Shown here: one piece after another, positions 23,829 through 32,096 of the stretch
How positions within the stretch are numbered: the stretch's first letter is position 1
How the letters are laid out: every line of letters begins with the position of its first letter
Source: DASXRA01 sp036558905
GTDB lineage: Bacteria; Actinomycetota; Actinomycetes; Mycobacteriales; Jatrophihabitantaceae
NCBI GenBank assembly: GCA_036558905.1
Contig: DATBER010000196.1
Coordinates: 1-33,509 of the forward strand
Direction of reading: 5' to 3'
DNA length: 33,509 bases
Position numbers and translations under genes: made by a program
Notes under the pieces: model-generated
Seen by the model: only the letters and a program-made list of their open reading frames with translations
What the model was told of the DNA's origin: nothing
Database searches by the model: none

Positions 23829-24727
23829 CCCGACGAAGCGGCCGCCGGCCGAAGGGCTGATGCCGACGGACCGGTGACAACGGCATTGTGGGAACGCAGA
23901 GTCTCACCTGACCGCCGTGGGAAGCCAGGTGAGAGACGCGGCGTGGTGGGAACGACGCATTCGCGGGCCTCGTCGGACCAGTACGACGAGACCGTGACTC
24001 CGTCGATCACACCCGTGGTTCCGCAGATATCCGCGACCTCACACCAACCTTCCTGGCTGCACGTGCCGCGGACGCCGAGGAATCCGCTGCCCTCCGGATC
24101 CGTGGCGGTCTCGACTATTTCGTGCGACATGATCGCCGTGAGCCCGTCAAGGGCGCCGGGGCTCGCGAACCACGCGTAGTGGATCCCGTGGCCGTGGCCG
24201 CCGTGGGTGTTGTGCTCGCCGTCCCAGGCCTCGTACTCCGGCTTGACCCCTGGCGGCATCACTACCGCGTACAGCGTCTGGTCCTCGGTGTCCGGGCCGG
24301 GGATCGTGCCGATGGATATCTGGTCACGCACAAAGCGGTCGACGTCGTCGTCGCCGAAGCCGGTCGGCGGCTCCGACGAGGCCAGCAGCGTCGACCCGCG
24401 AAGCCGGCCACGGCCGATCGCCCGATATTGCGCCAGAGCGGTCATATAGGTGCTGGCCAGCATTGTGCGAACCGCGCCGGTGACCTGCTCGGCCGTCGGT
24501 ACAAATGGGTCCTTCTGCGTCCAGGCCTTCCCCCAGTAGATGAGGTAGACCAGCTCGGCACGCAGCACGAGTCCGTGATGGTCGACGAACTTCCGATATT
24601 GGTCGGCTCCGCCTGAGCGCTCAATTCCCGCGTCAACGCCGGCCGCGCTCGACGAGCTCGTCAGCGAGGCCCCAACTAATAGCGCGGTTGCGGTCGCACT
24701 CGCAGCAGCCGCAGCTAGTCTGCGCAT
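23807..24727 (-). CDS. Secreted protein with HEIVExxTDP motif (putative metalloprotease-like)
   Basis: A 306-aa exported protein. The signal peptide is ~1-29 (MRRLAAAAASATATALLVGA, then ASLTSSSSA). The mature part contains LVYLIYWGKAWTQ and GHGIHYAWF, then MSHEIVETATDPEGSGFLG, followed by four cysteines (GTCSQEGWCEVADICG) and SSYWSDEARECVVP. The HExxE...TDP block with a trailing E(V/I)ADxC and SxYWS is shared by many secreted actinobacterial and acidobacterial proteins that I know only as hypotheticals. The His/Glu pattern suggests zinc binding, but no function is established. AAAGGGG lies just upstream of the ATG. The last ~45 residues are low-complexity and overlap the convergent DUF1707 gene by 22 bp, so the true C-terminus may be non-conserved. 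Confidence 0.8.
   Translation of the reverse strand: MRRLAAAAASATATALLVGASLTSSSSAAGVDAGIERSGGADQYRKFVDHHGLVLRAELVYLIYWGKAWTQKDPFVPTAEQVTGAVRTMLASTYMTALAQYRAIGRGRLRGSTLLASSEPPTGFGDDDVDRFVRDQISIGTIPGPDTEDQTLYAVVMPPGVKPEYEAWDGEHNTHGGHGHGIHYAWFASPGALDGLTAIMSHEIVETATDPEGSGFLGVRGTCSQEGWCEVADICGTTGVIDGVTVSSYWSDEARECVVPTTPRLSPGFPRRSGETLRSHNAVVTGPSASALRPAAASSGQGARLP
23903..23933. repeat. Stem-loop near the 3' end of the secreted-protein gene
   Basis: CTCACCTG (23903-23910) and CAGGTGAG (23926-23933) form an 8-bp stem with a 15-base loop. It lies inside the low-complexity tail of the minus-strand gene and ~75 bp after the DUF1707 stop. Without a T-tract it is at best a weak convergent-gene terminator. 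Confidence 0.4.
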
Positions 24728-24762
24728 TGGTGTCCCCTTTCTCGCCGGCTGATGATTCGAAC

Positions 24763-24785
24763 GGCGGGTGTTTTTTGGACCCGCC
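24763..24785 (-). other. Stem-loop upstream of the secreted-protein gene
   Basis: Seven perfect pairs (GGCGGGT with ACCCGCC) surround a nine-base loop. On the minus transcript the loop is A-rich. It sits 35-58 bases before the ATG at 24727, leaving the ribosome site AAAGGGG free. It could stabilise the mRNA or act as a weak attenuator. Confidence 0.45.
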
Positions 24786-25160
24786 CTTTCGGCGAACTGA
24801 GGGCAGTGTGCGAATGCGCGGTTTAGTTTGAGCGCAGTTTGGGTTCGGTCGTGGTATAGCCGCCCGGACGCGCGAACGGCATTAGACGATCACGGCGTCA
24901 CAAAGCTGAGCTGAGGCTTCTTCACGTCTAAACGCGTAAACCGCTGCAGATACGCGTTCCTCTCGCATCGAGGGACGGAGGATCGGCTCGGGATGGACCA
25001 GCGGTAGGGCACAGCGGTCATTTCGACCGGGTCGAATGCCACTTTCGACGCGACGCTGCCGAACGGAGTATGCGAGGACCGGCGATTTGCGCTGTCTTCG
25101 ACGCGCAAGCCAGTTCAGGCAGCAGCGCCAGCGGCGTTCTGGCGCCAAGTTCTCTGGACC

Positions 25161-25505
25161 TTATCGATTCGAGCCGCCAGCGCACTTATTCGGCACCAAC
25201 CGCTCAGCGAATAAGCCGGCCACGCCATCCGAGAGAAGTGGTATGGGATTGCCACAGCCAGGTTTGGTGATGGAACCGTTCCGGCCCAATACGGTCGATA
25301 AGGCCGTGCGTATTAGGCGAATGAAATAGCCCGCAAGTGTAGGCACCGTGGTGATGAATGCATTGAGAAAGTGCGCCGCTAAGGATGACGCCGGCAGCGA
25401 TCCGACGACCGCGAGAAGTCAGGGCCTCGACACGCTGAACGCTCCGGACGTCGGGCCTCCTCGGATCAGGGTCGCTTGGTCGGCGATCTGCGCGGCGGCT
25501 AACAC
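25161..25505 (-). pseudogene. Possible decayed reading frame after the DyP gene
   Basis: Nineteen bases after the DyP stop a GTG opens a frame of 28 codons (MLAAAQIADQATLIRGG...), ending in TGA at 25419-25421. The same frame then continues for ~86 codons without a stop, and its first part (LLAVVGSLPASSLAAHF, ITTVPTLAGYF) is hydrophobic and GC3-biased. A TGG-to-TGA change would explain this. No family is recognised and no ribosome site is seen, so chance is a real alternative. Confidence 0.2.
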
Positions 25506-25524
25506 GAAACCCGGGGAGTCGCGA

Positions 25525-27102
25525 CTACGCCTCCCGGAGTTCGCGGCCGGCTACCAGGTCGTCGACTGTCGGCAGTGCCGGGGTGAAGCTGAACAGGGAG
25601 CCCTGCGTGCGAACGAAGGTGTCCATCGTCGGATGTTGTGCGATACCGGAGAGTTGCAAGGTGATGCGGCTCTCTTGGCCGATGACGGCATCATTGCCGG
25701 TTGCCGGATTCGGGAAGTCAGCGTCGTTGACGAATTTCTGCTGCAGGTGTGCGAACTGGTCCGCGAGGCTCGCTTGGTAGCACTGGAAGATGAGCCCACG
25801 CTCGGCATCTACGCCGGCGCCATGACCGTCGCCCGGCGCGAACGGGGCTCCGAAAGGAATGCCACGACGCAGGATCCGGCGACCTTTCGTCTGTCCCTCA
25901 GTGATCGGGACGGCTGTCTGGTCCCCACCCTTCCTTTGATAGAGCTTCCGGATGTGTGCCACGAACGGGGTGTTGATGCCCTTATGGTCGTTCTCAAAGC
26001 TGAAATCGTTGTTCTCGGCTGCGCCCGGAGCAGGCTCGTTGTCGACTGTCGGCGCGAGGTCGGTCGGCGTGCCGCTGCGCCATCGGCCTACTAGCTTGGC
26101 CGCCAGTGCGTCCGGGCCAGACATATCTTGATCGGAAACGCCGTTCTCCACCAGTTCTCGATACACGCTCTCAACGTTCGCCCAGAAGCTGGGCACATCT
26201 TGCGATAGCCGACGAGTGACGAGAAAGCTGCCGTCCCACATCCACTTCGGTACACGAATCTCGGCTGGCACCCCGCTGTCGTCGTCGCGGGGGTAGCCGA
26301 GAATGAACGTGCCGGCGGCGATGAGGTCGGTTCCGGGCTTTCCAGCCACCTCGTCCGGGCGGTCCGGATCGGGGCGGTCGTATCCCCATACCCCTGGCTG
26401 ACTGATGCCGTCCTTGAAACCGAAATGTTCGTGTCCGCGCGCCGCGCCCGGGAGCGTCTCACCAAGTTGTTCGAAGACGATTCGCACATCATGCCTGGCC
26501 GTGCAGTCGCGGAATCGCGCAGTCTCTGCGGCTAGTTCGCCGGGCACATCCGCGGCAATACACACAACCGCGTGGATGCGCTGACCGCGCCGCCCGAACA
26601 ACCAGTGGTCGGGAGCACTGTCGCCGGTATCACCGACTTGTGCTGTCGCGGTCTCGTCCCACGGTTCGCCAAGCCACAGGGCGATGCCGGGAATGATTGC
26701 CAATGACGCCAGCGCGTCGGGGGCAAGAGTCAGGATGCCGGAGGCGGTGAAGGAAATGTTCGTCCACACCGCCGTGAGATCAGAAGGGTCGCCACCAGAG
26801 CCGGCTCTTGCCGCGCTGAAGGCTGCGTTGAAGGCTGTTACCGCCCGGTTGGTGGCCAGCCTCGGACGCAACTCAGTCAGCCAGGCACGCCCGCTGGCTT
26901 GATCAGGCCACTCGACGAACATGAGAACCTGGTGGTCCTTGTTGAAGCCGGCGAGCACGTTGCCTTGGATATTTGCGTCGTCACGCAGCGGTTGCCCGTC
27001 TCGTCGCTCTCCTTCCGGTGCGGGTCGAACCGGCGGCCACCCTTGCGCGATTCCAGCTTCTTCAGCGGCGGCGCTTGCGTGGGCGGATAGTGATTCGTTC
27101 AT
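25525..27102 (-). CDS. Dyp-type (dye-decolorising) heme peroxidase
   Basis: A 525-aa heme peroxidase that oxidises dyes and phenolics with hydrogen peroxide. The N-terminus has the family block NIQGNVLAGFNKDHQVLMFVEW. The GXXDG motif is GFKDG (228-232) with catalytic D231. The proximal heme ligand is H383 in TPFVAHIRK, and the distal Arg lies in RRILRRGIPFG (~408-416). Its length and the QGN-FNKDHQ start fit the larger DyP classes. No Sec or Tat signal is visible, so it is probably cytosolic; no encapsulin gene or clear targeting tail is present. GGAGG at 27109-27113 gives ideal six-base spacing to ATG 27102, so upstream ATGs are not preferred. The ECF sigma gene lies immediately upstream on the same strand. 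Confidence 0.93.
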   Translation of the reverse strand: MNESLSAHASAAAEEAGIAQGWPPVRPAPEGERRDGQPLRDDANIQGNVLAGFNKDHQVLMFVEWPDQASGRAWLTELRPRLATNRAVTAFNAAFSAARAGSGGDPSDLTAVWTNISFTASGILTLAPDALASLAIIPGIALWLGEPWDETATAQVGDTGDSAPDHWLFGRRGQRIHAVVCIAADVPGELAAETARFRDCTARHDVRIVFEQLGETLPGAARGHEHFGFKDGISQPGVWGYDRPDPDRPDEVAGKPGTDLIAAGTFILGYPRDDDSGVPAEIRVPKWMWDGSFLVTRRLSQDVPSFWANVESVYRELVENGVSDQDMSGPDALAAKLVGRWRSGTPTDLAPTVDNEPAPGAAENNDFSFENDHKGINTPFVAHIRKLYQRKGGDQTAVPITEGQTKGRRILRRGIPFGAPFAPGDGHGAGVDAERGLIFQCYQASLADQFAHLQQKFVNDADFPNPATGNDAVIGQESRITLQLSGIAQHPTMDTFVRTQGSLFSFTPALPTVDDLVAGRELREA

Positions 27103-27236
27103 CATCGGCCTCCGCATCTCAGCGAATTCGACGAATGGCGCGAAGCACCGCCGGGCGAGCTCGCCTCGCACCGGTTACAACACGCCGGACAGGCCTGATC
27201 GAGCTTGTAGCGTCCAAGGCCTGCTCGCAATTAAGT

Positions 27237-27252
27237 GTGCCCACTCGGGCAC
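27237..27252 (-). terminator. Weak hairpin after the ECF sigma gene
   Basis: GTGCCC and GGGCAC form a perfect 6-bp stem with a 4-base loop, 17 bases after the sigma stop codon. Only a short AT stretch (ACTTAATT) follows, so it may act as a partial terminator or processing site between the sigma gene and the peroxidase gene. Confidence 0.3.
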
Positions 27253-27268
27253 TGACGATCTGCCGCTC

Positions 27269-27880
27269 TCATACACGTAGCGGGGCGAGGGCCTGTGCCA
27301 GTCGCTGTATAGCTCGTCCGCGACTCGGCCCGATGCTTCCGATCGGCATACTCAGCCGGTGGCTGATCTCGGCATAGCTCGGCACCGGCGATTCCAAGAA
27401 CACTCGCATCAGAGCCCGCTGGGAGCTGGGCAAGTCCTCAACGGCCCGACGTAGTGCGCGAGCCTCTTCGGCCGAGATGAGGACGTCGGCCACGTCCGCC
27501 GGTCCACTCGTCGTTTCGCAGTCGAACATGTCGCCGGACGGTGCCTCGCGAACGCGGGCGCGTAGCAGGGCAAGGCACTCATGCCGTGCCGCGGTGGCCA
27601 ACCAACCCGGCAGCGCCGCGGCGTCTCGTAGCTCGGACAGATGCTCGACGGCCCGCTGCCAGGTGCGCTGGACCGCATCGTCATGCTCCTCGCGGTTCAG
27701 TCCGAACCGCCGAGCGGCCGCGTGTGGGATGCGCCCGTAGCGATGCACGAGTTCGGTCCAGGCCGCCGAGTCTCCCTGGAGTGCGTCAGCCACCAGGGTC
27801 GGGGTGTCCGCCGCTTCAGGACAGAGTGATCCGCGGCCCGGCGATTTGTCGTGCGTTCCGCCGAAACTTGTAGTCGTCAT
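27269..27880 (-). CDS. ECF-type RNA polymerase sigma factor
   Basis: A 203-aa extracytoplasmic-function sigma factor. Region 2 (~32-100) reads ALQGDSAAWTELVHRYGR...REEHDDAVQRTWQRAVEHLSELRD..LPGWLATAARHECLALLR, which recognises the -10 element and melts DNA. Region 4 (~148-198) reads LPSSQRALMRVFL...SYAEISHRLSMPIGSIGPSRGRAIQRLAQAL, which recognises the -35. The spacing between them and the absence of region 3 are typical of the ECF class. GGAGAG lies before the ATG. No anti-sigma factor gene is adjacent, which is unusual for many ECF groups. It lies 166 bp upstream of the DyP gene on the same strand, so it may control or be co-transcribed with it. Confidence 0.9.
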   Translation of the reverse strand: MTTTSFGGTHDKSPGRGSLCPEAADTPTLVADALQGDSAAWTELVHRYGRIPHAAARRFGLNREEHDDAVQRTWQRAVEHLSELRDAAALPGWLATAARHECLALLRARVREAPSGDMFDCETTSGPADVADVLISAEEARALRRAVEDLPSSQRALMRVFLESPVPSYAEISHRLSMPIGSIGPSRGRAIQRLAQALAPLRV

Positions 27881-28266
27881 CGCGCTCTCCGAAAGTCCGC
27901 TCTGGTTCGCCCGGTACTGGCGAGATGACGCGAGGGTGGGCGGGCCCGGTGCAGTCCCGGTTCAGTCCCGGTCGAGCCGCGATAGCGGGGTTGGCACGTA
28001 GGCACGAGGTGGTCGCGATAGTTCGGGCAATTCGCGCATAGCATTCTTAGGACTTCACGCCGCAAGTCAGAACACGCGAGCCGCGAATGCCTCGTCTGGC
28101 AATAACGGGTGTTATGCCAAGTGAACCACGGCATTTGCAAGTAATTCAGGTCGTTTCTAATGACCGAATGCGACGGGCGATACACACGTACGAACTGGGA
28201 TCGGTTGCAAAGTAGATTGACCGAGCGTGATCCTCCGGAGTACGTTCACCAAATGTCGCGGGGGTA
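27881..28266. promoter_or_regulatory. 386-bp divergent regulatory region between ECF sigma and SARP-type regulator
   Basis: No gene is seen. The interval carries the leftward sigma promoter region and a rightward promoter at 28217-28246. Repeated short elements include CAGTCCCGGT twice (27952-27972), two CGCGATAG motifs (one in CCGC-GATA-GCGG at 27977-27988, the other near 28012-28021), and TTCGSGC twice nine bases apart (28022-28037). These could be operator half-sites, but they do not match the 11-bp spacing usual for SARP direct repeats. Confidence 0.5.
28217..28246 (+). promoter_or_regulatory. Probable promoter of the SARP/BTAD regulator
   Basis: TTGACC (28217-28222), an 18-bp spacer and TACGTT (28241-28246) match a sigma-70-type promoter. 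The predicted start falls near 28253, about 14-20 bases before the coding sequence. Confidence 0.5.
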
Positions 28267-31200
28267 ATGGCCATGGACTTTCATATTTTGGGTCCGCTTG
28301 AGGTCATCGACGACGGATATGCCCTCTCGCTCGGTGCAGCCAAGCCGCAGGCGCTGCTGGCGGTCCTATTGCTGCATCCGAATCAGGCAGTCACACCTTC
28401 GCGTTTAGTCGACGAGCTATGGGGCGAGGCGCCTCCCCCGACCGCGGCAAAGGTTATCCAGGGCTACGTTTCCGGCCTGCGCAAGATCCTCGGTGCAGAC
28501 ACGATCGCCACGACGAAGGGTGGCTATCTCGTCCGAGTCGAGCCGGACCACCGCCTCGACGCCAATCGCTTCGAGCGGCTAGCTGCTGAAGGACGAGCGT
28601 TCCTGTCGAACGACCCTGTTCGGGCAACGCAGCGATTCGAGCAGGCGCTCTCCCTCTGGCGTGGCCTGCCGTTCGAGGGACTTGACCTTTTGTCCCTTGC
28701 TCGAAGCGAGACGCAACGCCTGGTAGAGGCGCAGTTGACCACTATCGAGCAGCGCATGGAGGCTGAGCTCGCGCTCGCTCGGCACGCCGATGTGGTCCAG
28801 TTGCTGCCGCAGTTGATCGCACAGAACCCATATCGGGAACGACTACGCGCCCATCTGATGCTCGCCCTGTACCGCTGTGGACGACAAGCCGAGGCCTTGG
28901 CCGTCTATCGCGACAGCCGGCAGGTGCTGATCAACGAACTCGGGACGGAGCCGAGCCGGGAACTTCAATTGCTCCACGAGCGGATACTCGCCCAGGAGCC
29001 AGACCTCGACCCGCCGCGCGGCCGCGAGGTCGCGCGCCGCGCTGCGGTCAGCCCACAGCCGCTCGACCCGGCACGAAGGCTGGTGACTGTCGTCGTTATC
29101 GCCGGACTGGTAATGGGAGCGGAGATCGATCCTGAGGCGATGTATCGGATCCTGGATGGATACTCCGCGAATTGCCGCGACATCATTCAGCGGCACGGCG
29201 GGTCAGTCCCGAGCTTAGGCGGCGACACGATTATTGGTATCTTTGGACTGGCAGAATTGCATGAGGACGATGCCGTACGTGCCCTTAGGGCAGCCGACGA
29301 GATACGTTCAACGGTCGCGGCGGCCAATGATGCACTGCAGCGTGATCTTTCCGCTTGTATAGCCGTCTCCATAGGAGTCGAATCCGGACCGGTATTCGTC
29401 GGCGCGGGTGCCCCGCACGAGCGGCGCGCAACTGGGGGGGCCGTGGAATTGGCCGCTGCCCTCGCGCACAGCGCCGCCGACGACGAAATCCTATTGGGTA
29501 CGCATACCCGTCACCTTGCTGGACCGATCCTGTCCGTGGACCGTGCAGGATCCATATCGCTGCCGAGTCGGACCGAGAGGGTCGCCAGGTGGCGCCTGAG
29601 TGGGCTTCGGGCCGGCGCACCTGCGCTGCCCGATTCAGCGGCCTTCGTCGGCCATCAGCGCGAACTGAGAGAACTGCGCGCAGCGCTGGCCCGGACAACG
29701 GCCGAGTCGTCCTGCCGCCTCGTCACAGTCGTCGGCCCGGCGGGCATGGGCAAGTCGCGCCTGACCCGCGAGTTCATCTCGGATCTCGGCTCCAACGCCA
29801 CTGTCGTTGCCGGGCACTGCCCGTCCTACGGCGAAGGCATCACCTACCACCCGATCGCTGAGATCGTCAGTCAGCTCGCAGGCGGCGATCTGGAGATCGG
29901 TGTCAAGAACCTCCTCAGAGGCGAGAAGAGCGCCGAGTCGATCGAGCGGCAAGTACTCGCCGCCATCGGCAAGTCTCAGGAGTCGACCCAAACGGAAGAG
30001 ACGTTCTGGGCAGTGCGCAGGATGCTCGAACGCGTAGCGCGGGAACGCCCGTTGATCGTCGTCGTCGACGACGTTCATTGGGCTGAGCCGACTCTGCTCG
30101 ATCTACTCGATCACGTCGTGACCTTCTCCAGCGGATCGGCGATGCTCCTCGTCTGCCTGTCCCGACCCGAACTACTCGAAGCACTCCCGTCCTGGGCAGT
30201 GCCGCGGCCCAACAGATCCGTCGTCATTCTTGATCCGCTGGATGACGCCCAGGCTCACGAGTTGGTCGGCGCGCTCGACGCCGACGCGAAGCTCGATCGG
30301 CAAGCACGAAGTCGTGCGGTCGAGACGGCGGAGGGCAACCCGTTCTTCCTCGAGCAGATCGTTGCGGTATCGGCTACCGGCACGAACGTGACGTTGCCAT
30401 TGAGCATTCAGGCGGTGCTGGCCGCACGCATCGATCGACTCGAACCCGCAGAACGCAGTCTGCTCGGGCTCGCTGCGGTCCAAGGCCGAAGCTTCCGTAG
30501 AGGTGACCTCGCCGACCTGATGGACGATCTCGGTCGGCGAGAGATGAATTCGCACCTCACTTCACTGCTGCACAGGCAGTTTCTCCGTCCCGGCCGGCCG
30601 GCAGTCGACGGCCCCGACAGTTTCCGGTTTGCCCACGCCCTCATCCGAGAGGCTGCCTACGACGCGATGCCGAAGCGGCTGCGCGCTCAGCTGCACGAGA
30701 AGATGGCCGGCGAGCTGAAGTCGAAGGAGAGCGCGCCGGCCGAAGTCATCGGGTACCACCTGGAGCGGGCCTACCGCCTCTACGTCGAGCTTGGTCCCGC
30801 TGACGAGCAAGAACGACGGTTGGCGACCGCGGCCGCCGAATGGCTCGACTCCGCCGCGCGCGCGGCACTCCTCCGAGGTGATGTCGTCAGCGGGGCCGGG
30901 CTTCTGGAACGAGCCGTGTCGCTGCTGGTGCACGACGACGCGCGGCGTTTCGGCTTGTTGCCCCGGCTCGGTGAAGCACTATTCGAAGCAGGGCGTCTCA
31001 AGGAGGCCGAGCGCTTCCTCAGTGACGCGATTCGCTACGCGGAAGCCGAGAACGCCCCGGACCTGGCGGCGATCGCGCGCGTTGAACGTCAGCGGGTCCT
31101 CATCCAGGAAGGATCAGCCTGGTCGGTCGAGCGCGCAACGCAAGTCGCTGACACCGCGATCGACGTGCTCGGCCGGTGCGGTGACGAGCGCGGCCTGTGC

Positions 31201-32082
31201 CGGGCCTGGTGTCTGCACGCAACGATCAAATGGGTCCTTGGCCTCGCGCTCGAGGCCGACCGGAGTTGGATGCATGCGGCCGACCATGCGCAGCGGGCGG
31301 GCGACAACCGTGAGCTGTTCGAGATCCTCTGCTGGTGCGCATCGGCCGCCGCCGTCGCGCCGACACCGGTGGTCGAGGCTATCCGTCAGTGTGACGAGAT
31401 CCGCGATCGCGTCGCCAGCAGCCCGGTCGCGGTCGCAGCCGCTCTGCATCCACTGGCACTGCTGCACGCTATGAGCGGAGATCTCTCCAAAGCGCACGAG
31501 CTGATCCGAGAGGCCGACGCGATACTCGACGACCTAGGTCGCCTTGAATCGACGGTCTCGCACCACGAAGCCTCGGTCGAGCTCCTGGCCGACCGACCCG
31601 CAGCAGCCGAGGCGAAGCTGCTCGTGGGGTATCACAAGCTCGAGGCGATGGGCGAGAAGTCCCTACTGGCCACGACGGCAGCCATGCTCGGCCAGGCGGC
31701 ACTCGCGCAAGGTCATGACGATCTGGCCGACGAATACTGTCGCGTCAGCGCGCAGACCGCCGCCTCCGATGACATACCTGCGCACGTCATCTGGCGCCGA
31801 GTGCGGGCGCGAATCCTCGCCCAAAGAGGCAGCTTCGATGCGGCCGAGGAACTTGGCCGTCAGGCCGTGCAGCTGGCGATGCGCACCGACTTCGTCACCG
31901 CCCAGGGCGATGCGCTCTTCGACCTCGGCGTGGTGCTCGAATCCGCCGACCGCAACGCCGACGCCGAGACGGCGATGCGGGATGCGCTCGAACTCTACGT
32001 CGCCAAGGGAAACGTCGTTTCGGCTCAACGAGCCCGGTCGTGGCTGGCGGCCCGGGCATCGATCTTGAACACCCGTACCTGA
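28267..32082 (+). CDS. AfsR/SARP-type regulator with BTAD, degenerate cyclase, AAA ATPase and TPR-like domains
   Basis: A 1271-aa multidomain protein. Domains in order: OmpR-like winged helix (~4-95, DFHILGPLEVIDDG...VDELWGEAPPPTAAKVIQGYVSGLRKIL); BTAD (~98-245); a class III adenylate/guanylate-cyclase-like domain (~272-445); an AAA/STAND ATPase with FVGHQRELRELR, Walker A GPAGMGKS (490-497) and Walker B LIVVVDDVHWAE (596-607); and a helical TPR-like C-terminus (~820-1265). In the cyclase domain the first metal Asp of the usual FADxxGFT is absent (VVVIAGLVMG), and the EKxxGD lysine is replaced (SLGGD), so catalysis is doubtful. Family knowledge: SARPs activate antibiotic or stress genes. ATG 28267 lies in TAATG; ATG 28273 (MDFHILGPL), eight bases after GGGGG, may be the real start. 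The next gene begins 14 bp downstream. Confidence 0.9.
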   Translation: MAMDFHILGPLEVIDDGYALSLGAAKPQALLAVLLLHPNQAVTPSRLVDELWGEAPPPTAAKVIQGYVSGLRKILGADTIATTKGGYLVRVEPDHRLDANRFERLAAEGRAFLSNDPVRATQRFEQALSLWRGLPFEGLDLLSLARSETQRLVEAQLTTIEQRMEAELALARHADVVQLLPQLIAQNPYRERLRAHLMLALYRCGRQAEALAVYRDSRQVLINELGTEPSRELQLLHERILAQEPDLDPPRGREVARRAAVSPQPLDPARRLVTVVVIAGLVMGAEIDPEAMYRILDGYSANCRDIIQRHGGSVPSLGGDTIIGIFGLAELHEDDAVRALRAADEIRSTVAAANDALQRDLSACIAVSIGVESGPVFVGAGAPHERRATGGAVELAAALAHSAADDEILLGTHTRHLAGPILSVDRAGSISLPSRTERVARWRLSGLRAGAPALPDSAAFVGHQRELRELRAALARTTAESSCRLVTVVGPAGMGKSRLTREFISDLGSNATVVAGHCPSYGEGITYHPIAEIVSQLAGGDLEIGVKNLLRGEKSAESIERQVLAAIGKSQESTQTEETFWAVRRMLERVARERPLIVVVDDVHWAEPTLLDLLDHVVTFSSGSAMLLVCLSRPELLEALPSWAVPRPNRSVVILDPLDDAQAHELVGALDADAKLDRQARSRAVETAEGNPFFLEQIVAVSATGTNVTLPLSIQAVLAARIDRLEPAERSLLGLAAVQGRSFRRGDLADLMDDLGRREMNSHLTSLLHRQFLRPGRPAVDGPDSFRFAHALIREAAYDAMPKRLRAQLHEKMAGELKSKESAPAEVIGYHLERAYRLYVELGPADEQERRLATAAAEWLDSAARAALLRGDVVSGAGLLERAVSLLVHDDARRFGLLPRLGEALFEAGRLKEAERFLSDAIRYAEAENAPDLAAIARVERQRVLIQEGSAWSVERATQVADTAIDVLGRCGDERGLCRAWCLHATIKWVLGLALEADRSWMHAADHAQRAGDNRELFEILCWCASAAAVAPTPVVEAIRQCDEIRDRVASSPVAVAAALHPLALLHAMSGDLSKAHELIREADAILDDLGRLESTVSHHEASVELLADRPAAAEAKLLVGYHKLEAMGEKSLLATTAAMLGQAALAQGHDDLADEYCRVSAQTAASDDIPAHVIWRRVRARILAQRGSFDAAEELGRQAVQLAMRTDFVTAQGDALFDLGVVLESADRNADAETAMRDALELYVAKGNVVSAQRARSWLAARASILNTRT

Positions 32083-32096
32083 ATGGAGGGACAGAG

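Larger units (their letters stand above)
24728..25524. other. Gene-poor 797-bp interval of lower GC
   Basis: I see no convincing intact gene here. Near 24763-24785 a stem-loop (GGCGGGT, nine-base loop with a T-run, ACCCGCC) lies in the probable 5' untranslated region of the secreted-protein gene. At 25161-25505 on the minus strand a reading frame broken by one TGA may be a decayed gene. The remainder (24790-25160) holds only short frames with scattered stops and non-biased codon thirds. Base composition is noticeably less GC-rich than in the housekeeping regions, which suggests acquired or decaying DNA. Confidence 0.6.

Noticed and set aside
24750..24765. GATTCGAAC resembling a tRNA T-loop
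   Set aside because: The flanking bases do not form the five-pair T-stem and no acceptor or anticodon arms are present.
25155..25345. Possible insertion-sequence remnant
   Set aside because: No transposase motif, terminal inverted repeats or target-site duplication could be identified.
25348..26094. 248-codon frame on the plus strand, partly in the gene-poor interval
   Set aside because: Most of it is antisense to the DyP peroxidase, and it has no ribosome site or recognisable motif.
27877..28185. 102-codon minus-strand frame upstream of the ECF sigma gene
   Set aside because: Unbiased codon thirds, no ribosome site and no family resemblance; it lies in the promoter region.
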